Shown here in pieces: positions 11,285-22,437 of a DNA stretch of 64,000 nt. The DNA lies in contig JAUPFV010000005.1 of NCBI GenBank assembly GCA_036936605.1, positions 8,020,345-8,084,344 on the forward strand. The letters are read 5' to 3'. A program made the position numbers and the translations under genes. Positions within the stretch are counted from its first letter, which is position 1, and each line of letters starts with the position of its first letter. This stretch comes from Limnanthes douglasii subsp. nivea (taxonomy: Eukaryota; Streptophyta; Magnoliopsida; Brassicales; Limnanthaceae). The notes under the pieces are model-generated. The model saw nothing but the letters and a program-made list of their open reading frames with translations, was not told the origin of the DNA and ran no database searches.

Positions 11285-11840
11285 TCCAAGTGGAAGATTG
11301 TAAGGATATCCTAAATTGGAATGTCTCGTCTATATATATTTAGGGTATCTGAGCTAATGTAAAATACGGTCCAACTAATCAAATGGAATCATTAATAACT
11401 AATTAATTATTATCATATTGACAATAATATAATAGTGTCATGGACTATATTATATTAATACCAATTGGGTTAATATGCAATGTTAGAGAATTCTATTACC
11501 CAACACTTAAATTGTTGGGCTTTATGAGCCTAATAAAGGTTATGATCCTTGAGCAACATAAAACCACTAGCTAATGATATTATTAAGCCCAATGAATTTT
11601 AGAAGTAATGTTACAAGCTATATATATATAGTCATCATTTTTTTCTCTGTGTTTTAGGGTTTACAGTTTCACTCAGTATAATGGATTGATAGCTTCGTAC
11701 CATTAAGTAACTCGTACATTTCTACTTTCTTAAAAAATAATATCTATCGCGACAAACTCGTGGATCTCCAAAAGATAGATAACCTTCACAACTAGAATCT
11801 CAACACACCAATCAATATATAAATTCAGGTAATCTACAAA
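11285..11840 (+). mobile_element. Possible 3' end and LTR of a Ty1-copia element
   Basis: CCAAGTGGAAGATTG near 11285-11298 resembles the polypurine tract and U3 start common to plant Ty1-copia elements. It is followed by TG at about 11297, a long AT-rich U3, a TATATATATA box near 11616-11626 and a T-rich 5' leader-like stretch. No second LTR copy or target duplication was found, so the ends are uncertain and it may be a solo LTR. Confidence 0.35.
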
Positions 11841-14099
11841 TACCATTGATTAAATTAGTCTTTAAAACATGAAGTAAAGTATGCATAAATTGAGAATTTA
11901 ATAATGAGTTCATTTATAGTTAATAGAAACCATGCCATGAATATTGGTATTCACTCAAAAAGTGTGTATTTAAACATTCTTAAATACAATATGTAACTAT
12001 TTAAATAATTTACATAACTACGTCAAAAAACATTGATCATTTTTTTACTTGAGCCACTCAATTAGATACATTTATAAACATATTAATTACATTTTTTTAT
12101 TTAGACTATTCAAAAACTTATAATGAGTTTTATAAGTTTCACCACAAACAATAAAAAAATTAAAATATATTTGATAAATTTAATAAATAAACAATTGAAA
12201 TTTATGATAAATTAGAATAATTTTGATAAATGATATTGGATGAATTATTTTCTCCAAACAATTTAAAAGTTTAAGGTGATTCTTTGAAAACCAATACAAC
12301 TTTCCTGATTAAAAATCTCGAAGTTAAAGGAAATCATGAATTCCACACATCTCCGCAGTTGTCGCAGCAAGCGGCAAATATAACTGACATAATAATATTT
12401 AAACATAAATCGTTGCGACAACCGTTTAAGACGTTGCATCAAAGTACCTCGTCAATATAGCGGGTGTAGCAAATTACTGCGTTGATCATGACATGATACT
12501 GAGCACAATCACTTGCATAGAGAGCCTTTGTTTATTGTAGTAACTAATGACATATAATTTACAGGTCATGCAACAACGCAACAAACCTTGTTTATTTTCT
12601 CGTCTATGATTTATAATTGCATGTCGTAGACTACTATTGATATCAGTTTCATGAGCCCTTCCATAGCAACATAATTAGTCTTCAGGAATTTGGCATGCTC
12701 TTATATGCCACATAGTAGTAATTGCTTATGTTACCATGATAAACATGCTTTAAAGTTCCATATGTCTTACGAACTTTTACTGCATAGTTTTGAGCATCAT
12801 TATTTTGAATTTGAATTTCTTGATTCGAATTCGGCTTCATATCTATAATATCTTATTGATTTAACAAAAGTTTCATCAATCTTTCACTTGATTAAATAAC
12901 TTATGTTATCTTCTTATTGGGATAATATTTATACATAAATTAATATATCTTTATTATTTTAGTGTAAAGTAAGCAATGCTTGCATAATCTTTAATAGTCA
13001 TAACTTCTAACCAATTGTCTAATGTAGTCAATATGATGACCTCTCACACACATAAATAATTTTACTAATGTTTTTATCATCGGTTTTGCGTAGCACAATT
13101 ATTGGCATATGTTTATATGTTTAAGAGTTGACTAGAGATAAACACGTTTCATGAAAGACGACATCACCCCTAAAGTCTTATCATTGTGATGCTTCTAGTG
13201 ATTTTTTTTATCTTTAAAACACATGTCATATGCAAACTGAATTATATTAAAAGTTTTCTAAACTTATCCCTCTAATTGAATATAACCAATATTTAGTCTA
13301 ATGACTTATTGTTACCCATTAAAAACTAGATTCCTAAATGTTTATAATAGTTGAATTTGGTTTCCCTCACCTATTTCTAGATGTTGAATTTACCAATTCT
13401 AAAGATAATAGTTTGATAAACATAAATGCTAGATTCTTATAAGAATGTGCATAAAAATGAATATGATTTCTTATCGAATCAATTGCCTAATATATTAATA
13501 TATAAAACTTATATGCTTAGCCTTCATATTGTTGATGCCATTTTAAGTTCTACCAATAATTTCTTAACTATCATAGTGAATTTGGATTGTCATTTTCCCT
13601 TTAGAAATAAACATTATTTACAATAATAGTTCTTTTAACCATTCAACTTTATTTCTTGTTAACTTTAACGTTATTAACTAAGACTCTGCAATATAATATA
13701 ATATGTGTTTGTTACTTTGAATCCCAATAAACAATATCACATATAAATATAAACACTCATCTAATATTAAATCTTTTATCATCTAAGTTGGTGATCTAAC
13801 TTATATTTTTGCACGCTTCAAGTATTTATTAAAAATAATAATATTAAAGATGCATATACTTGGTCATTTTCAAGTATCAAACAACTCTTCCAACAGTGTT
13901 TCATTTCTATGTACATGTATTTTTAGTAAATTGTCTTACTATACTAATTGATAAATAAAGTATTAGCTTCAATTCACAAAGACACACATATAAGTTTTAT
14001 GTATAAACACTTATCAATCATATTATGCGTAATCAATCAGACAATATGATCATCAAATTTTTCATTATATTTCTTGGTTTTTGCTTTAGACCATATAAT
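11841..14099. other. AT-rich intergenic DNA, probably old copia-derived
   Basis: No convincing gene. The stretch lies just beyond the RT-like end of the minus-strand copia remnant, so part of it may be its unrecognisable RNase H end. A slightly GC-richer patch at 12350-12700 has repeated GTTGC words but no definable structure. Confidence 0.4.
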
Positions 14100-15480
14100 G
14101 TATATACAAGCTTGTATACCATTGACTCAATATATGAGAGCACAAATCCAATGGATTATCCAATGTAGACTTTTTAAACGAGATTTTCTTTTTATATTGT
14201 CGTTTTGACGTTTATTTGGTAAACCTTATAATTTATATCGATGCAACCACAAAATGAACTTTTATGTTTATGCTTCTCGCATACAGAGCATACGTTTCAA
14301 ACTAATTTATTCTTTATTTTTTAATTAAAAAATTGGATACCAATCTAATATTGAATGATTTCATTATACTATAGGTTTGATACTTTTTTTAAATACCCAC
14401 TTACAAGCAATTGGTGTTGAATCTTCCAAAGGTTATTGACGATTGTTCAAGTGTGACTAGACATTATTGTATACATCTGGCCGTTTATGGTCTTTGGCTA
14501 AATGCGGAATATTTATACCATATTTTATTTTGTAATATTTATCATCTTCTTCTAAAGAAACCATGATCAAAGTTTTCAAAGTGATTTCTTCACAAATTCT
14601 TTACAATATATGAAAAAAAATTCTTTGAGAGTCTACGTCATCAGATACTAAAACTTTAGTCTTTTTTATTTAAGTTTTACGAGGCTCATGCAGTTATCTT
14701 ATAGTAAATTATACTCATTTTCATCGATGGTTTGAGTCTTATCATTACCATATAGTTTAGAGTCAAAAAAAATTTATTCTATAGATTAAATAAAAACGTT
14801 AAACTCCAAATTTAACATCTTATACACTTATTTGTTGCGAATCTAACAAAAGCGTATCTGATGGATTTTGGACCCAATTTTTATGTTTTGGATCCATTCG
14901 CTTAAAATATACAAGACATACAAACCCATTAAAGTAACCAATACTTGATCTCATTCTCCTCCATAACTTATATTGAGATATTTTGATATTTTTTAAAAGG
15001 AACAAATAGATAATATGATAAATTGTTAAAGCGAAATCACCTACAAGTTTATATAAAATTAAAACTAACTAACATGGTATTTCACATCTCAACTAAGAGT
15101 TCATATTTGCGCTCAACCAATCTATTTTGTTGCAATATAAATAGCACGAAACATTGATGGATTATCTCATATTTCTTAAAAAACTAAAAAATTCATTTGA
15201 GATGTTTTCTACTTTTATAACTATGCAAAAAATTTAGTATCTAGCTGGTTCTCAACTTTAGCTTTGAAAATCTTAAACTTAGTGGAGGCTTTGTTTTTAT
15301 GTTTAAAATAGACACATAATTATCCTGAGTATTTGATAAAAGTTATAAAATATATTTTACCTTTATGTGGTATGAGACTGTTTAACTCACATAGATTAGT
15401 GTATATTATCTAATAATATTTTTTATATCGTTCACGATTCTTATATTATTTTATGATAAGTTTTATTACGGAAGTTCAAC
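14100..15480 (-). pseudogene. Decayed Ty1-copia polyprotein (integrase to RT)
   Basis: On the minus strand, near 15150-15350, pieces of the integrase core can be read (a YSGYVYF-like start followed by KHKNKAS, KFKIFKAKVENQL). Near 14380-14400 comes the start of the RT domain, CKWVFKK, in the correct order and direction for Ty1-copia. Stops and indels are dense. Product and boundaries are approximate. Confidence 0.6.
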
Positions 15481-15899
15481 AATCCTAAAATTAAAGAAGT
15501 TAGCTACTAGTAACCATTATTTTGATATTTATATTTATATGTTTTGTTTGTTTGTTTTAGATCAAAATATTTTTATTTTTATAAACAAAATTATTGATCT
15601 TAAATTTAATATGTTAATTTATTATAAAATAAATTTACTCACCATATCTACTTTAATTGACGAGCGCGTGTAATTAATTATAATATAATTAAATAATTAA
15701 GGTAACAATTTAAATTTTTAAAATTATGAATATAATAATTTTTATGATATCAATAACCATCCAACATCAAACTTATTTACCAATAATCATCCAGAGTTTG
15801 ATACAGTATGGATAACCCCCTCGTGATAAATGAATAGTCACAATTAAGTTCCCGGTAGTCTGAAATACCTTTTAGTCGTTTTTCTATATCTTGTTTTTT

Positions 15900-16342
15900 T
15901 AAATGTCATATATTTCAAACCATATCTCTAAAAATAAATTTAAAATTATCATTGAGTTTATTATTTTAAGATAAACAAAACTAGATCTATGAATTTTTTT
16001 TTCTAGTTGTGTAATTACGTTTAATTTGATCGCAAAATAAGTCTGGAAAACATATATATGTTATAGTTACGGAATTACGTGTAATTTGGTTACTAAAAAG
16101 AAACCGTCAGTTACGAAATGACGTATAATTTGGTTGCTAAAAAAAATTATATTCCAGTTGCAGAATTTTATGCAAATGTGTTACGTAGATAAGAAGAAAA
16201 TCGTAGTGAAAATATGACTTTGGTTGCTAAATAAGTTTGATTGTGTGGAAAAAATACAACATGTTTTTGTGAAAATAAATGTTAATTGGGTTCGAAACAA
16301 CTAATGTTTTGTAGTTGTGAAAAATATGTGCATTTTTTTGTT
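15900..16342. mobile_element. Inverted-ended DNA-transposon-like repeat, copy A, left part
   Basis: The left end (about 15900-15996: ATTTCAAAC, TCTAAAAATAAA, ending AACAAAACTAGATCTATGAA) is shared with copies near 54440 and 58735. It is the inverted partner of the right ends at about 37770-37797 and 59375-59480. The interior carries degenerate repeats containing GTTGCGGAATTACGTGTAATTTGGTTGC-like text (shared 10-mer TAATTTGGTT). Copy A is cut by the outer retrotransposon: its other half resumes at 37288. No transposase is encoded, so it would be non-autonomous. The class is uncertain; long inverted ends suggest a Mutator-like element. Confidence 0.6.
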
Positions 16343-16347
16343 GAATT
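16343..16347. other. Target-site duplication GAATT of the outer Tat element (left)
   Basis: GAATT directly precedes the LTR start TGGTGTGG and is repeated exactly at 37283-37287, directly after the other LTR. Five bases is the normal Ty3-gypsy target duplication. Confidence 0.9.
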
Positions 16348-16774
16348 TGGTGTGGATAATAATTGCCTGAGGGTAGGCTGGTAATTTCAGTTGGTGTTTT
16401 ATGGTGGTGTGTGGGTGTTAAGTGTTTAGAGTAGAGAGTATAGAGATAATTAAGCAGCTTGGTAGCAGTTAATTTTCATTACCCCTAGTTAATGCAGGTG
16501 GTTGAGTATTTATACCCTGATGTTTGGGCCCTTATGGGCTTTCGGGTCATGTTTAATGGACTCGGGTCATGTTCAAAGACCCATGAGCTCTAAGTAGGAG
16601 AGCAAGTAGCTTAGTCAAGAAGTGTTTAGGTTTTTTAGTACTTTTGTCATAGTTCGAACAGTCATATGGTCATAGTACTCAAAATGATCTGTCTGGTCCG
16701 TGTGATCTGTCCGGTCCGGAGGCCTTGGACCGATTTGTCCTTGTACGGGGAGAATGCAGAGTTCGGACTCATCA
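16348..16774 (-). repeat. Outer element LTR, 3' copy (427 bp)
   Basis: Starts TGGTGTGGATAATAATTGCC and ends GGACTCATCA on the plus strand. It retains a TATA box (minus strand GGTATAAATACTC, 16504-16516) that the other LTR has lost. A polypurine tract adjoins it at 16775-16789 (minus strand AAAAAAGGGGCTCC). Confidence 0.93.
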
Positions 16775-16789
16775 GGAGCCCCTTTTTTA
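16775..16789 (-). other. Outer element polypurine tract
   Basis: The minus strand reads AAAAAAGGGGCTCC immediately before the LTR, the expected plus-strand DNA primer. Confidence 0.8.
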
Positions 16790-16857
16790 GGTGTTTGCGC
16801 AAATACTCTTGCCAAAGACCTGAAAAACAGTCTGAAGTCAAGGACAGTTTTAATCCG

Positions 16858-16905
16858 GACAGGTCTATGGGTTTATCCGGACAGGTCTATGGGTTTATCC
16901 GGACA
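16858..16905. repeat. Two 22-bp tandem repeats upstream of the antisense promoter
   Basis: GGACAGGTCTATGGGTTTAT followed by CC occurs twice in a row, with a partial third copy (GGACAGAT). It lies between the 3' LTR and the antisense promoter of the outer element. Confidence 0.8.
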
Positions 16906-16950
16906 GATAAAGCTTCACGAATTCAAAACGGTTTTTGCCAGAGTTCGTGG

Positions 16951-17131
16951 GACACGTGTCACTCTCTGATTGGTTGTTTCAGCCGTTTTTTCACCTTGAA
17001 TTTCGAACCCACCTTCTTCGAAAAGCAACCTCCTTTATTATAGGTGGTGACATCAGCACCGTCTTTTAATCATTGCCAAACTTTTCGAATTCTCCTAGGA
17101 ATCAACTTCCTTTTCCAGATTTACTATAAAT
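16951..17131 (+). promoter_or_regulatory. Antisense-gene promoter of the outer element
   Basis: The 10-bp palindrome GACACGTGTC at 16951-16960 (G-box core CACGTG) lies about 165 bases upstream of a TATA box CTATAAAT at 17124-17131. An AGCTTTCTCTCTCTAAAG leader follows, and the first ATG of the antisense gene is at 17231. The same palindrome, TATA box and AGCTTTNT..AGAGAG leader occur upstream of the antisense gene of the inner element, which supports a real promoter. Confidence 0.65.
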
Positions 17132-17230
17132 TCAAACTCACTTTCTACTGTTTTACTATCTCTTTCATATTTACTCTGCATATTTTCTTAGAGCTTTCTC
17201 TCTCTAAAGCAAAGATTTACTTGATAGTTT

Positions 17231-20224
17231 ATGTTTACAGCAAGGACTGCTTTGATCAAAGGCAGATGGCTCAACCTTTCTGAGTTGGAGAAGGCACAAA
17301 AAGTCGAGAAGGAAAGACGAATCGCAGCAGGGTTACCTTCCTCGCCTGTTGACAGACCAATCACCTCTGCATCTGAGTCAGATCGAGGCTCGTCCTCTTC
17401 CAAAGGCACTAAGCCTAGAAGACTATTTCAAACCACTCTCTCCCCTATCATCTCCGGTTCCTCAGTTCAGGAATCGGTGCCCACTGTTGAGCCAGGAGTC
17501 ACAGCCACTAGCTTTAGAAAACCTTCTCTATTTCTTGCAATGGGATCAGACACTGAGCGCTCTCCTGAGAAGCTGGTTGATAAGAGGAAAGGCCGGCTGG
17601 TTAAAGGCCAAGGAACCAGAAACACTCCCTCAAGATCGGGGGCAAAAGATAGCAGCACCGGATCAGAGGTGCCAATTAGAGCTCCTAAGGACAGGCTGTC
17701 CGGACCGGAGGGGTCTAATCCAAACCTTCTACCAGAAACATCTGCTCCAAACACTCTACCGGAGAGCAGAAATCAAAAAGGCTCTGAGGCCCATCAGTCC
17801 GGAGATAAGGCTGAATCAAGCTTAAATCCTCCCCCCACTACAACTGCTGAAATCCCTTCAACGATCATGGAGGAAGTGATGGAGGACTCTGTTGAAGAGG
17901 CCCCGTTCGAGTCTGAGCCCTCCAGTCAGACTAGCAAAGAGATAGTTGCCAAGAAGGACAAGGGCAATAAAAAGTTGTACTTGAGGCATCCGGATCTGCC
18001 GAAGAGCCTAGAAGGAAAAGTAGGGCCTTGTTTTCACAAGGTCAGTGTCAACTGTCTTCTCTCGCTACAGAAAATCAACTATGCATTCATCCACACTGCC
18101 GAGTTGGGCAGGATGCGTTCAAAATGGGGTATTCCAGAAAAATGTAAAGATCAGGATCCCTATTCATCCGGAGACCCCCATGGATTGCAAGTTAAGTGAG
18201 GTGGTTATGTTTACGGAGCTGTTCAACTGGGGGCTCAGGTTCCCACTAGACCCAGAGATTGTCAGATATTTCCATCTGATCAAACTCTGTCCGAGCCAAC
18301 TGAGCCCCAACGCTTGGTATACCCTTATGTCATGCATCATGGCATCAAGACTGTCCAGGATCCCTCTGCCCATGGAGGAGTTTGCTGCAGTGGCCAGCCT
18401 GTGTAAAAACCATCACATCCCCTTCTACCACTTTAACATGGGGGATGGCTTCAAAGCAGTGGATGATTTGCTTGAGGCAGAGAGGAATTGGAGGACTCAG
18501 TTCCTTTTTGTGAGTGGTGCCTGGGAAAATGGCAGGAAGATAAAATCCGGAGAGAACCCAAGCCTCCTCAGAAGCAGATGGAGGAGTGACCGTAAGCATC
18601 TTGCATTTGTCTCTCTCTTCTTTTCTTTTCAAACTTAGTTTATACTTATTTGTCTTACTTTTGTCTTAGCAGAATTGCCCAAGGAGTTTAGTGACCACCA
18701 GAAAGCCGGGCAGATAACTTGTGGCAAGATTAATGCCTGGGCTGCTGAGAATTGGGGGAACAGATTCCATGATGCCTTCACCAGTGGAAATTTGGCAAGG
18801 TCTCACATGTGGAACACCACAGGTCGGAGAGACTTGACCTGGGAGGAGCTCACCACCCAGCCTTCTCTTGACATTGTGCTCAAGAGGACCCATGAACCAG
18901 ATGGGACACTCTTTCTGCCAGGCGGGGCCAAAGCCCCAAGCAAAATGAAAGGCAAGAAGAAGAAGGGAAAAAGGTGGTGGGTGAAGCCAACCTTGCTGAT
19001 GCTGAGAAAGATGCTCCAACAGACCCGGAGGGGCAAGTGCAGAGCCAAATTGATGCTGCCCTCTTGCAAGTTGTGGAGCAAGAGACTGAAAGGCAGGAGA
19101 CGAATCTCCCAAAACCCCCAAGGGCTTCCAAGAGAAATCGTAAACAGGGAAGCGAAGGCGCAAACCGGGAAGCAAAGAAGAAAAAGACTTCCAAGGGAAA
19201 CGAGCTTTCTCTCCGGGCTCCGAAGCCTTCCTTCCATGCTGAGCCTTCAGACCCAACACGGGCCGAAGAGATTCCTGGGGACTTTCACACTGATGAGGTT
19301 GAGGGAGGAGAGCTCAACATTGATGAAGTAGACATCACCGGTCTTGGTGAGCTTGGTGAATAGTTCCTCAACCTCCCCAGAGATGACTTTGCAGGGCCTT
19401 ACATTCCTCCGAGCAGCTCCAACACGGTCAACTTTAACGGTAAGACTTTTATTGTCTCTAGTGAAAAGGATACCATAGCGCACTCCTTGTTAAGCAATGT
19501 GCAGCCGGTACTTACGTTGGAGAGACAAGTCCGGGGTCAGGCAGACATCATTAAAGACCTTAATTCTGAGAAGGAAAAGTTGTCCGAAGACCTCCGAACT
19601 GCCACCTCCAATGCTGCCTTGTTGAAAAAAGAAAACGAGGAGTTGAAGAGAAGCCAAGAGACCAGCACCACCAAAGTCACCACTTTAGAGGAAACCATCA
19701 AAGACCTCCAGGAGAAGTTGTCCGGTCTCGAGAAAGACCTTGCTACCTCAAAGGGAGAAACCAAGGCAAAGGACAAAGTCATCACCAACCTAACTACTGA
19801 CAAGATTGCCCTTGAGAATGCAGTGTCCAAGGCTGTCGAAGAGAAAAATACGTTGCTACAGGAGCAGGAGGCCAAGATTCAAGCCAAGATCAATGCTTAT
19901 GCCAACCAGATGATCAAAAGCGAATAGCAACTGCTTGAGAAGGTGAGGTCTGACATGGTTCTTCTCTTCCATGAAAAGTTTCCAAAGAGGAACCTAGGGG
20001 ATTTGTGGCTTTATGTTGAGCCTGAAGATCTCCCATACCACACGATGGCCGAAGGCGACGCGTATGGCTACTCCAGTGACTCCTCGGGTGATGAAGAACA
20101 TACTGGGGAGAGCCCAGATGAGGAGAAAGACGATCCTAAAGGCAAGAGGGTGGATGAAGGGAGAGATGACCCTAAAGGAAAAAAGGTAGATGAAGGTGAG
20201 CCATCTTCAAAGGCTCAACCTTAA
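17231..20224 (+). pseudogene. Antisense gene (aORF) of the outer Tat element, broken
   Basis: Lies on the strand opposite gag-pol, between pol and the 3' LTR. From ATG 17231 it encodes a Ser/Pro-rich N-terminus with a FLAMGSD block, then a conserved core near 18205-18330 (FTELFNWGLRFPLDPEIV). A phase-1 intron (18592-18672) is followed by WGNRFHDAF and LPGGAKAPSK, a Lys-rich patch, a coiled coil (19500-19920) and an acidic end. It aligns throughout with the inner element's intact gene. Four lesions break it: an extra base in the A-run 18138-18142, a second A-run indel at 18968-18972, and in-frame TAG codons at 19361-19363 and 19925-19927. The core resembles what I recall of the Pfam Transposase_28 (gypsy-associated) family; function is unknown. 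Confidence 0.82.
18592..18672 (+). other. Intron in the outer antisense gene (81 bp)
   Basis: Donor C|GTAAGC and acceptor TTAGCAG|AA. Removal joins two reading frames in phase 1 at exactly the place where the inner element's gene has its intron. The intron is T-rich, as plant introns are. Confidence 0.8.
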
Positions 20225-20265
20225 CTTTATGATTCACTTTGTTTATTTTCTATCCAGAATAAAGT

Positions 20266-20370
20266 CCTTGGAAGGCCAAGGCATTCTTTTTGTAATGGTG
20301 TCCGGTATTTGACCGGACAGGTTTTTTGTTGTTCGACTTTAATCATTTAAAAGTCCTTGGATGGCCAAGG
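20266..20370 (+). terminator. Three short hairpins downstream of the outer antisense gene
   Basis: Perfect inverted repeats follow an AATAAAG poly(A)-like signal at about 20259: CCTTGGAAGGCCAAGG (20266-20281), GTCCGGT-ATTTG-ACCGGAC (20300-20318) and CCTTGGATGGCCAAGG (20355-20370). They lie between the convergent ends of the antisense gene and pol. The inner element has hairpins of different sequence in the same place. A role in 3' end formation is inference. Confidence 0.5.
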
Positions 20371-20621
20371 CAATTTCAAGTTATTAATTTCAATGAATAT
20401 TTCTGTTCTGCACAACTATCATCTTCTTTCATTGTTTGTTCTGATTTTGAAAGCCAGAGTTTAAATAGGCTTTAGTTGTTTCATAGTGAGAGTGTTTAAG
20501 TTCTCCGGCTAGAGTTTAAATAGCCCTTAGTTATTTTAATCCAGATAGTATGACAAGGGACAAAACTTTAAAAACACTTAGAAATTTTTTAAGAAGGCAT
20601 CAAATTTTATTCAACAGCCCG

Positions 20622-20675
20622 GACACCTCGTTAAAACCTCTCCGTGCCTCCGGGGAGGAAAGAGTATGCCCCCAA
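20622..20675 (-). other. Conserved pol 3'-UTR motif, outer element
   Basis: CGTTAAAACCTC...GTGCC...GGAAAGAGT.TGCCCCC is shared with the inner element (28273-28325) at the same distance past the pol stop, although the surrounding sequence has diverged. On the element's sense strand it reads GAGGTTTTAACGAGG, a motif I recall from the 3' regions of many plant LTR elements. Confidence 0.6.
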
Positions 20676-20718
20676 ATATTTACATGGATGTTCAAACAAG
20701 TAAATATTTACACAAGTG

Positions 20719-22437
20719 CTATTCCAAGTACATCCAGAGATGCTCGATATTCCAAGGATGTGTTAGAACTCTGCCATCTTTGTCTTCTAACCAATAAGTT
20801 CCAGGCTTAATTCTTTCAACAACCATATACGGACCCTCCCAAGTTGGGGCCAGCTTTCCGAACAGCTTTTCTTTAGTGTGCAAGAAGACCTTCCTCAATA
20901 CCTTATCTCCTGGCTGGAAGTCTCTCCTTTTAACTTTAGAAGCAAACCTGCTCCTCATCAAGCCTTGATAGTGTGCAACTCGAAGGTGAGCTTTGACTCG
21001 TCTTTCTTCTATCAGATCAAGTTGACCTCTGATTGCCACCTCATTAGCATGTTCGGAGAAGTTGTGAACACGAAAAGAGGGGAGAGTTGCTTCTATGGGA
21101 GCTACTGCATCCATCCCATAGACCAAGGCAAAGGGTGATTCTTGTGTTGCTGCCCCAGGTGTTGTCCGGTAGGCCCACAAGACCTCTTGTAAATAACTAG
21201 GCCACTTTCCAGCAGCCCCTTCCAAATTCTTCTTTAAACCGGACAGTATAGTTCTATTAGCCACTTCAAATTGCCCATTTTCTTGTGGGTGGAAAGGTGA
21301 AGAAAAACAATACTGTATACCCCTTGAGGCACAGAAGCTCTCCATTTCTCTGTTGTCGAACTGTGGCCCATTGTCTGTTGTGATCTTTTGTGGGACACCA
21401 AATCTGCAACAGATGTTGGATAAAATGAATTTTATGACAGCTTTTGATGTTGTCCCTACTAAAAGGGCTGCTTCTATCCACTTCGAGAAGTAGTCTATGG
21501 CCACAATCATAGTTTTGCGCCCTCCGGACGCCACAGGGAGAGGCCCTACTAAATCCAATCTCCATCGAGCAAAAGGAATAGGCTCAGAAATTGATTCTAA
21601 AGGAATGGCTGGTACATGAATTTCATTGCTGTACCTCTGGCATGGGTCACACCTTCTTACCAACTCCTTAACATCTTTCATGATTGATGGCCAATAATAA
21701 CTGGAGAGTAAAACTCTTTTTGTCAAAGCTCTAAACCCACAATGGGCTGAGCCCTCACCATCGTGCAATTCGGAGAGGACCATTTGTGATTCTTCATCCC
21801 CCAAACAGCGCAGGAGAGGTTTACTGTAAGACTTTTTGTATAACACTTCTCTCAATATGATGAAACCACGAGCCTTGTGTTTCAATATTCTGGCTTGTGA
21901 CTTATCAGGAGGCACAACACCATCGGAGAGATACTGCATGAGAGGAAATCTCCAGTCTTGAGGTTGTTTTGCTTGTATTTCAAAAATCTCCTCTTCTTTA
22001 CCTTTACAAAGTTGAATGGAGGGGCTTTCAAGCACATGGATCCATGGATATGACTCCGTATATGCTATGGTTGCCAGTGAGTCTGCTAGCTCATTTTCTG
22101 CCCGGGGAATGTGTTCATAGACAACACTTTTAAACTTAAGCGCTTCATTTTTTAGGAGGAGTAAATATTTCACAAGTTGCTCATTCTTAGCCTCAGACTG
22201 GCCTTGGGCATGGTGGATAATCAGTTGGGAGTCGCTTAGCAGCTTGACCCTCTTAGCCCCACAAATGTAGGCTAACTTTAAACCAGCTATAGCTGCTTCG
22301 TATTCGGACTCATTATTGGATGCCCTGAAAGCAAAACAAATAGCCTGGTACATTTTGTCTCCATATGGGGAAGTTAAACATACTCCTGCACCACATCCCA
22401 TAGTGCTAGATCCACCATCTGTTCGGACGACCCATAC
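20719..22437 (-). pseudogene. Outer element pol: second RNase H and integrase
   Basis: The frame starts downstream of the frameshift at the A7 run (22438-22444) and runs to the stop at 20719. It begins with a second RNase H (RTDGGSS, then NNESEYEAA, SDSQL and ADSLA, carrying the D-E-D-D residues). A linker and an HHCC zinc domain (SELHDGEGSAHCG ... CDPCQRY) follow. The integrase core comes next: LDLVGP, TTDNGPQFD and the glutamate in GQFEVANR give a complete DDE. The C-terminal part (RVHNFSEHAN onward, ending HLWMYLE) matches the inner copy closely. It would insert the DNA copy into host chromosomes. Confidence 0.9.

Noticed and set aside
18045..18200. A first intron in the outer antisense gene to explain the frame change near 18140
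   Set aside because: Removing one A from the run at 18138-18142 restores an alignment to the inner gene without any gap, so a one-base insertion is the simpler explanation.
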